Shown here piece after piece: positions 8,310 to 16,209 of a stretch of 34,357 bases of DNA (position 1 is its first letter; every line of letters begins with the position of its first letter). The stretch comes from an uncultured Eubacteriales bacterium. Lineage in GTDB: Bacteria > Bacillota > Clostridia > Oscillospirales > Acutalibacteraceae. Made by a program: the position numbers and the translations under genes. Below the pieces are notes generated by a model. The model did not search any database. It had not been told where the DNA came from and saw nothing but the letters and a program-made list of their open reading frames with translations. The stretch spans positions 1 through 34,357 of the forward strand of contig CAJTXF010000007.1 of assembly GCA_910580045.1 (NCBI GenBank), in the 5' to 3' direction.

Positions 8310-9113
8310 ATGAAAAAATATCTGGCGTTTTTCCGGCTGCGGTTCAGTATGGGCCTGCAGTATCGGGCAGCGGCGCTGGGGGGATTGGTCTGCCAGTTCT
8401 TCTGGGGGGCTATGGCGATTTTAGCCTTTAAGGCTTTCTATGACACGGATTCCGCCGCTTTCCCCATGAGCCTGCCTGCCATGTCCAGCTATATCTGGCT
8501 GCAGCAGGCGCTGCTGACCTTGCTGAGCATGATGGGAATTGACAACGAGTTTTTTAATGTAATAGAAAACGGCAATGTGGCCTATGAACTCTGCCGCCCG
8601 GTAAACGTGTACGGCATGTGGTTCACCCGCTCGGCGGCGACCCGGGTCTCCAATGCCCTGCTCCGGTGCATTCCCGTGCTGATTGTCACTGCCCTGATTC
8701 CTGCCCCATACGGCCTCATGGCCCCGCCGGACCTTTTTACTTTTCTTGCGTTCCTGGTGTCATTGACTTTTGCGCTGGCGGTGATTACGGCCATGGGCAT
8801 GATTGTGTATATGATTACCTTCCACACAATTACGCCCCGGGGCGTGCGGCTGATTGCTGTGAACATCTGCGACTTTTTTTCCGGGGGCATCATCCCCTTG
8901 CCGTTCTTTCCAGAGGGGTTCCGGCAGTTTACTGAGCTGCTGCCCTTCTCCGCCACGGCAAATGTACCGCTGCGCATCTACAGCGGAGATTTACAGGGCC
9001 CGGAAATGGTAAAGCTGATGCTTTTGCAGGTATTCTGGGCAGCGGCATTGATTTTGGCGGGCAAGCTCATTGAGCGCAAAGAGCTGACCCGCGTGACCAT
9101 ACAAGGAGGCTGA
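8310..9113 (+). CDS. ABC-2 family permease (COG4587/ABC2_membrane_6-like), subunit 1
   Basis: A 267-residue membrane protein with about six predicted TM helices and no signal peptide. The N-terminal MKKYLAFFRLRFSMGLQYRAAAL segment and the FFSGGIIPLPFFPEGFRQ loop are typical of the ABC-2 permeases that pair with COG4586 ATPases. It begins 12 nt after the ATPase stop with a GTAGGAG site, and is followed after 3 nt by the second permease. The two probably form a heterodimer. Confidence 0.85.
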   Translation: MKKYLAFFRLRFSMGLQYRAAALGGLVCQFFWGAMAILAFKAFYDTDSAAFPMSLPAMSSYIWLQQALLTLLSMMGIDNEFFNVIENGNVAYELCRPVNVYGMWFTRSAATRVSNALLRCIPVLIVTALIPAPYGLMAPPDLFTFLAFLVSLTFALAVITAMGMIVYMITFHTITPRGVRLIAVNICDFFSGGIIPLPFFPEGFRQFTELLPFSATANVPLRIYSGDLQGPEMVKLMLLQVFWAAALILAGKLIERKELTRVTIQGG

Positions 9114-9116
9114 ACC

Positions 9117-9896
9117 ATGCTGAAATTATACGGGAAATATTTTGCTATCCACCTTAAAAGCGCCATGCAGTTCAAGGGCTCCTTCTTTACCTCGCTGATT
9201 GCCCAGTTCCTTACCTCATTTTCTGTGTTCCTGGGCATCAGCTTTATGTTCCAGCGTTTCCACCGGGTGGCGGACTTTACTTATGAGCAGGTGCTGCTCT
9301 GCTATGGCATCATGCTCATGGGATTCAGTATGGCCCAGCTGTTTGCCTCTGGCTTCAAGGTTTTCGACAGCATGATTGCCAACGGCCAATTTGACAGAAT
9401 CCTCTGCCGCCCCAGGAACGAGATTTTCCAGGTGCTGGCCCACCGCATTGACTTTGTGCGGCTGGGGATGCTGTTCCAGGCCATTGTGATGCTTATCTAT
9501 GGGCTGTGCGCCTGCCATGTGGACTGGAATTTCCTCCGGGTGCTGACCGTGATTCTGATGATTCTTGGAGGATTTATCCTGTTCTCAGCCCTGTTCTTGC
9601 TGGACGGCTCCATTGCCTTTTTTACCCTGCAGGGGCTGGAATTCATGAACGTATTTACCTATGGGGCCATTGAGCACGGCAAGTACCCCATCGCCATTTA
9701 CGGGAAAGAGATGCTCACTTTCTGTACTTTTGTGGTCCCCTACGCGCTGGTGCAGTATTATCCCCTCACCTACGTTCTGGGCCGTTCTGAGCAGCTGTGG
9801 TACATATTTCTGCCCCTGGCGGCCTGCCTGTTCGCGGTGCCTTGCTGGGTACTTTGGCGCATTGGTGTGCACAAGTATAAATCAACAGGTTCTTGA
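9117..9896 (+). CDS. ABC-2 family permease (COG3694-like), subunit 2
   Basis: A 259-residue membrane protein with about six TM helices, including a repeated aromatic-rich pattern near the N-terminus (FFTSLIAQFLTSFSVFLGISFMF). The end of the preceding permease gene supplies its CAAGGAGGCTG ribosome site. It is the probable second half of the permease heterodimer. Similar triads are annotated only as uncharacterised or multidrug exporters. Confidence 0.85.
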   Translation: MLKLYGKYFAIHLKSAMQFKGSFFTSLIAQFLTSFSVFLGISFMFQRFHRVADFTYEQVLLCYGIMLMGFSMAQLFASGFKVFDSMIANGQFDRILCRPRNEIFQVLAHRIDFVRLGMLFQAIVMLIYGLCACHVDWNFLRVLTVILMILGGFILFSALFLLDGSIAFFTLQGLEFMNVFTYGAIEHGKYPIAIYGKEMLTFCTFVVPYALVQYYPLTYVLGRSEQLWYIFLPLAACLFAVPCWVLWRIGVHKYKSTGS

Positions 9897-9908
9897 TAGG
9901 AGGATATT

Positions 9909-10418
9909 ATGATAGAAACTAAAGACTTGATTTTGGATAAAGCCAGGTATGAGGACTGGCAGGCCATGTACCGCAATGTGTGGAGCCGCCCCCAGAGCTT
10001 CCAGTATATGGTGCCAGAGCTGAGCCCGAACGAGGCAGAGGCTCAAGAGCGTATGCGCAGGACCATCGGGTTCCAGGCAGAGCGGAAGACGGCCTATACC
10101 ATCTTTTTGAAATCCACCCGGGAGGCCATTGGCTTTGCTGGTATAGCCCAGCTTGAGGGCAATACCTGGGAGGAGACCGGCATCTGCCTGGGCCCGGACT
10201 TTTGGGGGAGAGGCTACGGCACTCAGATACTGAACTGCCTTTTGTGCCATGCCAAGGAGCTGGGCGCGAAAACCTTTGTCTATTCTTCCTGGAAGGAGAA
10301 CGCCGCCTCCCGGGCTTTGGCGGAGAAGGCCGGGTTCAGGCAGTACGGCCTGGAGCGGCATACCCGCCCACATGATGGAAGGGAATATACGCTGGTGAAA
10401 TACCGTAAAGAGTTATAA
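9909..10418 (+). CDS. GNAT N-acetyltransferase, RimJ/RimL-like
   Basis: A 169-residue single-domain acetyltransferase. The N-terminal IETKDLILDKARYEDWQAMYRNVW matches the RimJ/RimL-type start. The acetyl-CoA binding loop reads GRGYGTQI at about residues 100-107. It is followed by the Asn-Ala-Ala-Ser-Arg-Ala helix and KAGFRQYG, the usual N-x-x-S/A-x-x-x-x-x-K-x-G-F signature. A strong TAGGAGG site precedes the ATG, and the gene is 12 nt from the exporter, so it is likely co-transcribed. The substrate could be a small molecule or a protein N-terminus; the sequence does not decide. Confidence 0.85.
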   Translation: MIETKDLILDKARYEDWQAMYRNVWSRPQSFQYMVPELSPNEAEAQERMRRTIGFQAERKTAYTIFLKSTREAIGFAGIAQLEGNTWEETGICLGPDFWGRGYGTQILNCLLCHAKELGAKTFVYSSWKENAASRALAEKAGFRQYGLERHTRPHDGREYTLVKYRKEL

Positions 10419-10428
10419 GGAGGGAAAA

Positions 10429-10887
10429 ATGGACTGGCGGTTCACGACAGAAGAGGGCATCTGCCATGTGCGGGTGGCAGGCATCTTGGTACGGGAGGGC
10501 AGGCTTCTGGTGCAGAACGACGGCAGCGCCTATGCCATCCCCGGCGGCCATCTGCGCTTTGGAGAGACGACGGAGGAGGCTTTGCTCAGGGAGTTTCAAG
10601 AGGAGATGGGGATAGACATTGTCTGCAGGCGCCTGCTGTGGACTGAGGAAAATTTCTGGCAGTGGGGAGCCAAGAAAGCCCATAACTTGGGGTACTACTA
10701 TTTGGTAGAGCTTTCCGAAGGCTGTACCGCTCCCAAGGCCGGAGCACGGATGAAGGATAACAGCAGTGTCTGCTTTGACTGGCTGCCGACAGACAGCCTG
10801 GATGGTGTCACAATCTATCCAGAGTTTTTGAAGACAGAGCTCTGCCGGCTGGGTGGGCCACCGAAACATTTTATCCGCCGGGGATAG
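10429..10887 (+). CDS. Nudix hydrolase
   Basis: A 152-residue pyrophosphohydrolase with a complete Nudix box: a Gly at the end of IPGGHLRFGE, then the REFQEEMG core supplying the metal-binding Glu residues. It would cleave a nucleoside diphosphate linked to another group using Mg2+. The N-terminal half carries VRVAGILVREGRLLVQND, typical of small house-cleaning Nudix enzymes. A strong AAGGAGGG site lies just before the ATG, and the gene follows the GNAT gene by 10 nt. It is the last gene before the bidirectional terminator. No substrate-specific signature was recognised. Confidence 0.9.
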   Translation: MDWRFTTEEGICHVRVAGILVREGRLLVQNDGSAYAIPGGHLRFGETTEEALLREFQEEMGIDIVCRRLLWTEENFWQWGAKKAHNLGYYYLVELSEGCTAPKAGARMKDNSSVCFDWLPTDSLDGVTIYPEFLKTELCRLGGPPKHFIRRG

Positions 10888-10943
10888 TGGAGACAGAATC
10901 TGTCCTGCCGCCCAGTTATCCCAGCAAAATCGAATGAGAGACA

Positions 10944-10988
10944 AAAGCCCCCTTATGCAGCATCAGCAGCCTGCATAAGGGGGTTTTT
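10944..10988. terminator. Bidirectional terminator between the Nudix gene and the rluB cluster
   Basis: Perfect 13-bp arms (10948-10960 and 10971-10983) enclose a 10-nt loop. TTTTT follows on the plus strand, and an A-rich flank (AAAA at 10943-10946) gives a T-run on the minus strand, so it can serve both converging operons. Confidence 0.9.
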
Positions 10989-11030
10989 ATGGGCGGGAAT
11001 TGGGCCAGGACTGCCTTCTTGTGCTCCTTT

Positions 11031-11351
11031 TTACCGCACATATTTGATGCTCCGCCTCACCTGAATGGCCTCCGGCAGATAGGCGTCCAGTATTCTCCGT
11101 GAGAAGCTCACGCCGCTGGCAATCCTTCTGCACATGGTGTACTCTGCCCGCGCAGCGGTTATACGCTCCCAGTGGAGCGATGCTGCTGGCTCTGGGCTTG
11201 GGCTGGGTGTGCAGTTGATGGCCCAAAGGGCAGCATCATCCAAAAAGTAAATGTCCGGAAAGCCGGGAAGCTCCGCGTTCATTTTCCAAGCACAGAAAAG
11301 CACCAGAAATGACAGGGCCAGCACAACCCAGCGGTGGCCCTTCTGACTCAT
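11031..11351 (-). CDS. Small membrane-anchored protein of unknown function
   Basis: A 106-residue product with one N-terminal hydrophobic segment (about residues 9-24, VVLALSFLVLFCAW) and a polar remainder with several Arg residues. Its ATG overlaps the rluB stop (ATGA), so it is translationally coupled to rluB and is the last gene of the minus-strand cluster. No family was recognised. Its reality rests on the coupling and the membrane-anchor pattern. Confidence 0.55.
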   Translation of the reverse strand: MSQKGHRWVVLALSFLVLFCAWKMNAELPGFPDIYFLDDAALWAINCTPSPSPEPAASLHWERITAARAEYTMCRRIASGVSFSRRILDAYLPEAIQVRRSIKYVR

Positions 11352-12091
11352 GTGCGGGCTTTCCCTTTCTTCTTAGACTCCGCCAGCAGGCCCTTAATCT
11401 CCTCTTTGGCCAGCTCCCGGTACTTCCCCTGCGGGAGCATCCCCAGACGGACAGGGCCCACTGCAATCCGTTTCAGCCGGGCAACTTCCAGGCCCAGGGC
11501 CTCGCACATCTTCCGGATTTCCCGGTTCCGGCCCTCATACAGTACAATCTCCACCACCGCCCGGCCTGCCTGCTGCTCCAGCAGGCGGACCTTGGCAGGC
11601 GCGGTCATGCGGCCATCCACCAAAATACCGGTGCTGATTTTCGTCAGCTGCTCTTCATTCACGCCGGGCCGCAGGGTGACCCGGTAGGTTTTCGCCACAT
11701 GGGTGCTGGGGTGGGCTACCGCGTTGGCAAAAGCACCGTCATTGGTCATCAGCAGCAATCCCTCTGAGTCTTTATCCAATCTTCCAACTGGGTAGACCCG
11801 CTCCGGCGTGGTCTCCACCAGCTGAGCCACACATCTGCGCCCCCGCTCGTCCTCCATGGTTGTCACAAAACCTCTCGGCTTGTGCAGCGCCAAGTAAATT
11901 TTGGCACCAGACTGCTCTAAACGCTGGCCGTCCAAAGCTATCACATCTTTACCAGGAAGCGCGCTGTCCCCCAGCTTGGCAGGATGTCCGTTTACCGTGA
12001 CCCGGCCGTCTATAATCATCTGCTCCGCTTTCCGCCGGGAGGCGACCCCTGCCTGGGCCAGTATTTTTTGCAGGCGACTCCGTTCCGCCAT
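11348..12091 (-). CDS. rluB: rRNA pseudouridine synthase (RsuA/RluB family)
   Basis: Converts uridine to pseudouridine in ribosomal RNA. An S4 RNA-binding domain is at residues 3-50 (RLQKILAQAGVASRRKAE). The catalytic domain has the VGRLDKDSEGLLL motif with the predicted nucleophile Asp106, the KTYRV strand and EGRNREIRKM. The basic C-terminal tail (KKKGKART) is common in the family. 247 residues is a normal length. The position after scpAB and a D,D-carboxypeptidase matches the Firmicutes rluB locus, where 23S rRNA is the usual target. Confidence 0.93.
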   Translation of the reverse strand: MAERSRLQKILAQAGVASRRKAEQMIIDGRVTVNGHPAKLGDSALPGKDVIALDGQRLEQSGAKIYLALHKPRGFVTTMEDERGRRCVAQLVETTPERVYPVGRLDKDSEGLLLMTNDGAFANAVAHPSTHVAKTYRVTLRPGVNEEQLTKISTGILVDGRMTAPAKVRLLEQQAGRAVVEIVLYEGRNREIRKMCEALGLEVARLKRIAVGPVRLGMLPQGKYRELAKEEIKGLLAESKKKGKART

Positions 12092-12291
12092 GGTGAATTC
12101 CCCTTTCTTTCCCTGTAAATTCTTAGGGCTTGTTTGAAAAATCGAAGACGCCAGCTTTCTGCCCAGCTTGGGAAATCAAACGCAGCGCGGCCAATTGGAC
12201 ATATTACAGAGCCAGCGGCAGCCTCAAATAGAGCGCTGGCTTATCTTCCGCCCAAAACATCCCTTGTGCTTTTGGCGAGAGCGCTGATGGT
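12092..12291 (-). other. Intergenic gap between the carboxypeptidase gene and rluB, with hairpin and repeat motif
   Basis: No gene is seen in this 200-nt gap, the place where spmA and spmB lie in some spore formers. It contains an 8-bp perfect hairpin (12210-12217 with 12234-12241) and a 17-nt sequence, TTAGGGCTTGTTTGAAA (12123-12139), that recurs exactly at 18356-18372. Confidence 0.6.
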
Positions 12292-13431
12292 TTAATGAAA
12301 CCAGCCTGTCAGATTAGACCAGAATTTCTCCCAGCCAGTGGGCTTTGGCGCTGGAACCGCCTCCACGGCCTCGCCCGCAAAAATGGGTACGCTATAGATT
12401 TCCTGGCCGTCCAGCAGATACTGCACCTGGCCCAGACGCTCCCCCTCCCCTATAGGTGCATAGGCAAATCGCGGCAGAAGCACCCGGCTTGTCACCCGGC
12501 TGGCATCTGCCTGGGAAAGCGTGAGCTTTACACCCTGTCCAGCCCGCAAGCTGACAGAATCCTGCACAGCGCCCACAAGATACAGGTTTTCCGGACATGC
12601 TCCGTCCAGAGAGACTGTTTTCACAGTCTCAAAGCCATAGTCCAGCATAGCCATATGGTCATCCCAGTCATCCGGCGCATTCAGGGTGACAGCTATCAGG
12701 GTGGTACCCTCCCGCTGGGCCGCGGAGACCAGGCAGCGCCCTGCTTTTTTGGTGAAGCCGGTCTTCACGCCCACGCAGCCATCGTACATCCGCAGCAGCT
12801 TGTTATGGTTGGAGTAGCTCACCTTTTGGGCAGGCTCCACAAATTCCACCTGTAGCACAGAACTGCCCGCAATGCGGGCAAATTCCGGGCAGTCCAAAGC
12901 CTCCTGGGCCAAAAGAGCCATGTCATAGGCGGTAGAGTAGTGCTCCTCGTCATCCAGGCCGGAGGGCGTGACAAAATGGGTAGAATCCATGCCAATCTCT
13001 GCTGCCCGGGCGTTCATCTGCTGGGCAAACTCCTCCTGGCTGCCTGCCAGATAGAGTGCCGCCGCGTTGGCCGCATCGTTGCCGGAAGCCAGAAGCATTC
13101 CAGAGACCAGATTGGTCATGGTCAGCCGGTTGCCCGCCTGCAGCCCCATGGAGGAGCCCTCCACCATCACCATCTCCTCTGTAATGTCAATGATAGGGTC
13201 CCCGGCACGCTCGGCCTCTTCCAAAGCCAGCAGCGCGGTCATAATTTTGGTGGTGCTGGCCATGGCCAAGGGCTCGCGGGCGTTGTGCTCATAGAGGACT
13301 GAGCCGTCGTCAGCAGAGATAAGAATGGCGCTGTAGGCTGAGACTGTGGGCTGCTGCGCCCAGGCCACAGGGGCCGGAGCCAGCAGCACAAAAAACAAAA
13401 GGGCAAGAATCAAAGAGCATTTTACTTTCAT
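12292..13431 (-). CDS. D-alanyl-D-alanine carboxypeptidase (penicillin-binding protein 5/DacF family)
   Basis: An exported serine peptidase that trims the terminal D-Ala from peptidoglycan stem peptides. From the ATG at 13431 a signal peptide covers residues 1-25, with likely cleavage after AWA. Catalytic motifs are S59-T-T-K62, S116-G-N118 and K223-T-G225, followed by a beta-rich PBP5_C-like domain at about 270-350 and a C-terminal segment ending TGWEKFWSNLTGWFH that could be the amphipathic membrane anchor. A TTG at 13452 is an alternative start, but it would place seven extra residues before the signal peptide. Because it follows gerW and precedes rluB, a role in spore cortex or vegetative wall maturation is likely. 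Confidence 0.92.
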   Translation of the reverse strand: MKVKCSLILALLFFVLLAPAPVAWAQQPTVSAYSAILISADDGSVLYEHNAREPLAMASTTKIMTALLALEEAERAGDPIIDITEEMVMVEGSSMGLQAGNRLTMTNLVSGMLLASGNDAANAAALYLAGSQEEFAQQMNARAAEIGMDSTHFVTPSGLDDEEHYSTAYDMALLAQEALDCPEFARIAGSSVLQVEFVEPAQKVSYSNHNKLLRMYDGCVGVKTGFTKKAGRCLVSAAQREGTTLIAVTLNAPDDWDDHMAMLDYGFETVKTVSLDGACPENLYLVGAVQDSVSLRAGQGVKLTLSQADASRVTSRVLLPRFAYAPIGEGERLGQVQYLLDGQEIYSVPIFAGEAVEAVPAPKPTGWEKFWSNLTGWFH

Positions 13432-13493
13432 TGGAATCACCGCCTTCGCCAATGAGTATGCGGACAGGCGGCAGGATATGAGAGCTTGGGCGC

Positions 13494-13925
13494 TCAGTCC
13501 CCCTGGGCAGGGGCAGGTTCAGGCTGGGATGCTGGCTCGTCCCCGTCCTCTTTGGCGCTTTTCTGAAACAGCCGCCCCAGCATATCCGCAATATCCGGAA
13601 TCTTTTCCAGCGCCCGGTCAACAGGGCTGAAATAGGGCTCAATCTGAATCACCCGCACATTCCCCTGGTAAATGGACAAAAACGCCACTGGGCTTACAGT
13701 AATGCCGGCCCCGCTCCCTCCGGCAAACAGCCCTGCAGAGGGCTGGGCCTTGCTGGGCAAATCAGAGCCGCCCGCGGCAAATCCGTAGTTTATCCGGGAG
13801 ATAGGGATAACCGTTGTGCCGTCCGGCGTGGTAATCGGGTCCCCCACCACTGTGTTTACGTCCACCATTTGTTTGATTTTTTCCATGCTGGAGCCCAGCA
13901 GATTGCTTACCTTGTTCTCGCTCAT
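13494..13925 (-). CDS. gerW: Sporulation protein GerW/YtfJ family
   Basis: A 143-residue protein with the family core: SSMEKIKQMVDVNTVVGDPI, VIPISRINYGFAAGGSD and a Gly-rich GLFAGGSGAGITVSPVAFL segment. The C-terminus is acidic and Pro-rich. In Bacillus, YtfJ/GerW is needed for normal spore germination. Its ATG overlaps the stop of the upstream DUF2953 gene (ATGA). This DUF2953-gerW pairing is common in spore-forming Firmicutes, which supports both calls. Confidence 0.9.
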   Translation of the reverse strand: MSENKVSNLLGSSMEKIKQMVDVNTVVGDPITTPDGTTVIPISRINYGFAAGGSDLPSKAQPSAGLFAGGSGAGITVSPVAFLSIYQGNVRVIQIEPYFSPVDRALEKIPDIADMLGRLFQKSAKEDGDEPASQPEPAPAQGD

Positions 13926-14611
13926 GTTGAACTTCCTTTCTGTTTTGCCGGTTTCTGTTTGGACGTTCTGGGCCCGGTGTGTTTCGGCTTACCCATCAGC
14001 TTCTTTAGCTGGAGGAGGCCCCGCACCAGCAGGACCAACACTTCTTTGATGACGAACAGCGGTACAATGGACAGCTCCGCCGTAAAGTCAATCACATTCT
14101 CCTCTGCGGCATAGTTCAAATCCACCGTGACGCCCTTATGCCTGCAGGGCGCCAGGCTGAACAGCCCGCCGCAGGCCGCATAGACCCCCGCCGCAATCTG
14201 GCCATACCGTACAGCCGCCCCAGCCGGGTCGTTTACCCCGGCCAGGCAGAGATACAAATCAAAATGCCGGAGTTTCAGCTTTTTGAAAATGCCTCCTACG
14301 GCCTTTTTGACCAGGCGCAGCAGCTCGCCCAGACCTTGGAGGAAGCCGCTCAAGCCCTTTTCACTGAGAACGGATTTGATTTGCTTTGCCGGGGATTTTT
14401 TCTCCTTGGCCGGTTCCTCCTCTTTTTCTTCCTCTTTTTCCTCCCCATCCTCCAAGGGCTGCTCGTCGCCGGGAATAATTGGGAAGCGCAGAAAAAGATA
14501 CCGGAGCTCCAGGGCAAAGCCCTCTTGGAAACGGATGACAGCCCGCACCGGAACCAAAGTCAAAAGGAGCAGGAACAGCAACAGGCCAAGGAAATAATAC
14601 AAAATAAGCAC
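13922..14611 (-). CDS. DUF2953 membrane-anchored protein
   Basis: A 229-residue protein with an N-terminal TM helix (MLILYYFLGLLLFLLLLTL), a highly charged Glu/Lys linker at about 55-85 and a C-terminal domain with HFDLYLCLAGVNDPAGAAVRYG, characteristic of DUF2953. The C-terminus is very basic. The start is GTG at 14611, preceded by AAAGGGGAG. The function is unknown; the family is associated with sporulation loci. A MITE-like element lies 18 bp upstream of the start and separates it from scpB. Confidence 0.85.
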   Translation of the reverse strand: MLILYYFLGLLLFLLLLTLVPVRAVIRFQEGFALELRYLFLRFPIIPGDEQPLEDGEEKEEEKEEEPAKEKKSPAKQIKSVLSEKGLSGFLQGLGELLRLVKKAVGGIFKKLKLRHFDLYLCLAGVNDPAGAAVRYGQIAAGVYAACGGLFSLAPCRHKGVTVDLNYAAEENVIDFTAELSIVPLFVIKEVLVLLVRGLLQLKKLMGKPKHTGPRTSKQKPAKQKGSST

Positions 14612-14629
14612 TGCTGTCTCTCCCCTTTC

Positions 14630-14809
14630 TTAAGGAACCACTGATTAAATCACGCCTGGCGGCTTGGCACGCATCTCGCTTGCACTTTTTCCCTCATAGT
14701 GCACAGCTTTCGTTTGCCAATCGCCAGATTGGCCGCACTCAATCTTTGCACTCTGACGAAATAATTGACTGCACGATATGCGCACCAGATTTAATCAGTA
14801 CTTCCTTAA
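14630..14809. mobile_element. MITE-like element with 22-bp terminal inverted repeats
   Basis: A 180-bp non-coding element bounded by arms at 14630-14651 and 14788-14809 that match at 20 of 22 positions. The outer sequence is TTAAGGAA and the inner part ACTGATTAAATC on both sides. TTAA at both extreme ends is compatible with a TTAA target duplication, although it also belongs to the inverted repeat. It carries no ORF. A diverged relative lies at 30242-30350. Confidence 0.75.
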
Positions 14810-14869
14810 AGCCCGCATTTACAGCGGAAAAATCATCGCCTGGGCGTCACCCAGTATGAATCCAAGTTC

Positions 14870-15460
14870 TTACTCAAAGGATATTTGCTCTAAATCTCCT
14901 TCCCCATCTTCAGCATCCTCACCAGTCTCCTCAGAGGCATCCTCTTCGCCGGGGGGCGGAGGAAGCTGCTCAATAGAGGCCAGCTGAAAACAGCGGAGGA
15001 AGTTCTCTGTGGTGCCGTACAGCAGGGGCCTGCCGGGCAGCTCCAGCCTGCCCCGCTCCTCTAAAAGCCCCTTCTGCACCAGGCTGCCCACCACGCCCGA
15101 GCAGTCTACGCCCCGGACCTGCTCCACAAAGGCCTTGGTGACCGGCTGGTTATAGGCCACTACTGCCAGCACCTCCATGGCCGCCTGGGACAGGGGCGTA
15201 TTGCGGCGCAAATCCAGGGCCTGGCGGACAGGCTCAATAAAGGCAGGATTGGTGCAGAATTGGGCGGAGTCACCCAAAATCAGCAGATGGATGCCGCTTT
15301 TGGATGTATTATATTTTCTTTGCAGCTTGGTCAGGATTTCCTCTACCACATAAACCCGCACGCCCAGCACCTGGGCAAGCCGCTCCAGTGGAAGGGGCTC
15401 TCCGCTGGCAAATAGGATTGCCTCAGCCTGACCGGAAAGATTGGGATTGTCATTCTCCAT
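14870..15460 (-). CDS. scpB: Segregation and condensation protein B
   Basis: The kleisin-associated winged-helix subunit of the SMC-ScpAB condensin. The 196-residue product has the ScpB core: EAILFASGEPLPLERLAQVLG, the PLSQAAMEVLAVVAYNQPVTK segment, VRGVDCSGVVGSLVQKGLLEERG, and GRPLLYGTTENFLRCFQL. The last 40 residues are acidic. It lies 35 nt downstream of scpA with its own purine-rich ribosome site. Confidence 0.95.
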   Translation of the reverse strand: MENDNPNLSGQAEAILFASGEPLPLERLAQVLGVRVYVVEEILTKLQRKYNTSKSGIHLLILGDSAQFCTNPAFIEPVRQALDLRRNTPLSQAAMEVLAVVAYNQPVTKAFVEQVRGVDCSGVVGSLVQKGLLEERGRLELPGRPLLYGTTENFLRCFQLASIEQLPPPPGEEDASEETGEDAEDGEGDLEQISFE

Positions 15461-15495
15461 GAAAAGGGAAGCTCCTTCCTATGCTGTGATTGGGC

Positions 15496-16209
15496 TCAGG
15501 CGGTGTGACGCTCTTTTATCAGCCGCACTTGGCAGCTCTCGTCCTCGCCCTCCACCCGGATGCGCCGGTTTTTTACCAGTTCCAGCACTGCCAGAAACAG
15601 CGCCACCCGGGCGGAGCGGTCCCGCTTTTCCCGGAACAGCGCCTGATAGGCCACGGAGCCCCGTTTCCACAGGAAGCGCAGCACGAACACGGTCTGGCTG
15701 GCCACAGAGACGATTCGGGCAGAAACCAGTGCAGAAAAGCTCTCTGGCTTGGGGGGCAGCAGGCTCTTCCCCTTCCCCCAGGCCGCCCGCAGAGCTTGTC
15801 CCAGCTCCCGGGGGTCATGGATTCGAGCATAGGTATAATCCGGCGGCAGCTCCTCTGCTGGACGGGTGACAGTGTCAAAAGCCGCCTGCTCCCGCAGTTT
15901 TTCCGCGGCCAGCCTGCACTGCTGATACTCCAGCAGCAGGCCTGTCAGCTCTGCCCGGGGGTCCTCTTCCTCCTCAAGGCGGGGAAGCAGAGATGCGGTC
16001 TTGATATACACCAGCCGGGCAGCCATTTCCAAAAACTCGCTGGCTATGTCCAGATTCGCCTCCCGCATCAAATCAATCTGCTCCATGTACTGCTCCAGAA
16101 GCTCCGCAATGGGAATATCATAAATATCAATCTTACTTTTTGCAATCAGCGCTAAGAGCATGTCCAGCGGCCCCTCGAACACCTCTAGCTTATACTGCGG
16201 CTTATCCAT
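15496..16209 (-). CDS. scpA: Segregation and condensation protein A (kleisin)
   Basis: Bridges the SMC heads in bacterial condensin. The 237-residue protein starts YKLEVFEGPLDMLLALIAKSKIDIYDIPIAEL, the diagnostic ScpA N-terminus, and continues with EFLEMAARLVYIKTASLLP. The C-terminal winged-helix part includes FLAVLELVKNRRIRVEG. Its ATG lies immediately after the stop codon of the site-2 protease gene, so the two are tightly coupled. Length and motifs are normal. Confidence 0.96.
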   Translation of the reverse strand: MDKPQYKLEVFEGPLDMLLALIAKSKIDIYDIPIAELLEQYMEQIDLMREANLDIASEFLEMAARLVYIKTASLLPRLEEEEDPRAELTGLLLEYQQCRLAAEKLREQAAFDTVTRPAEELPPDYTYARIHDPRELGQALRAAWGKGKSLLPPKPESFSALVSARIVSVASQTVFVLRFLWKRGSVAYQALFREKRDRSARVALFLAVLELVKNRRIRVEGEDESCQVRLIKERHTA

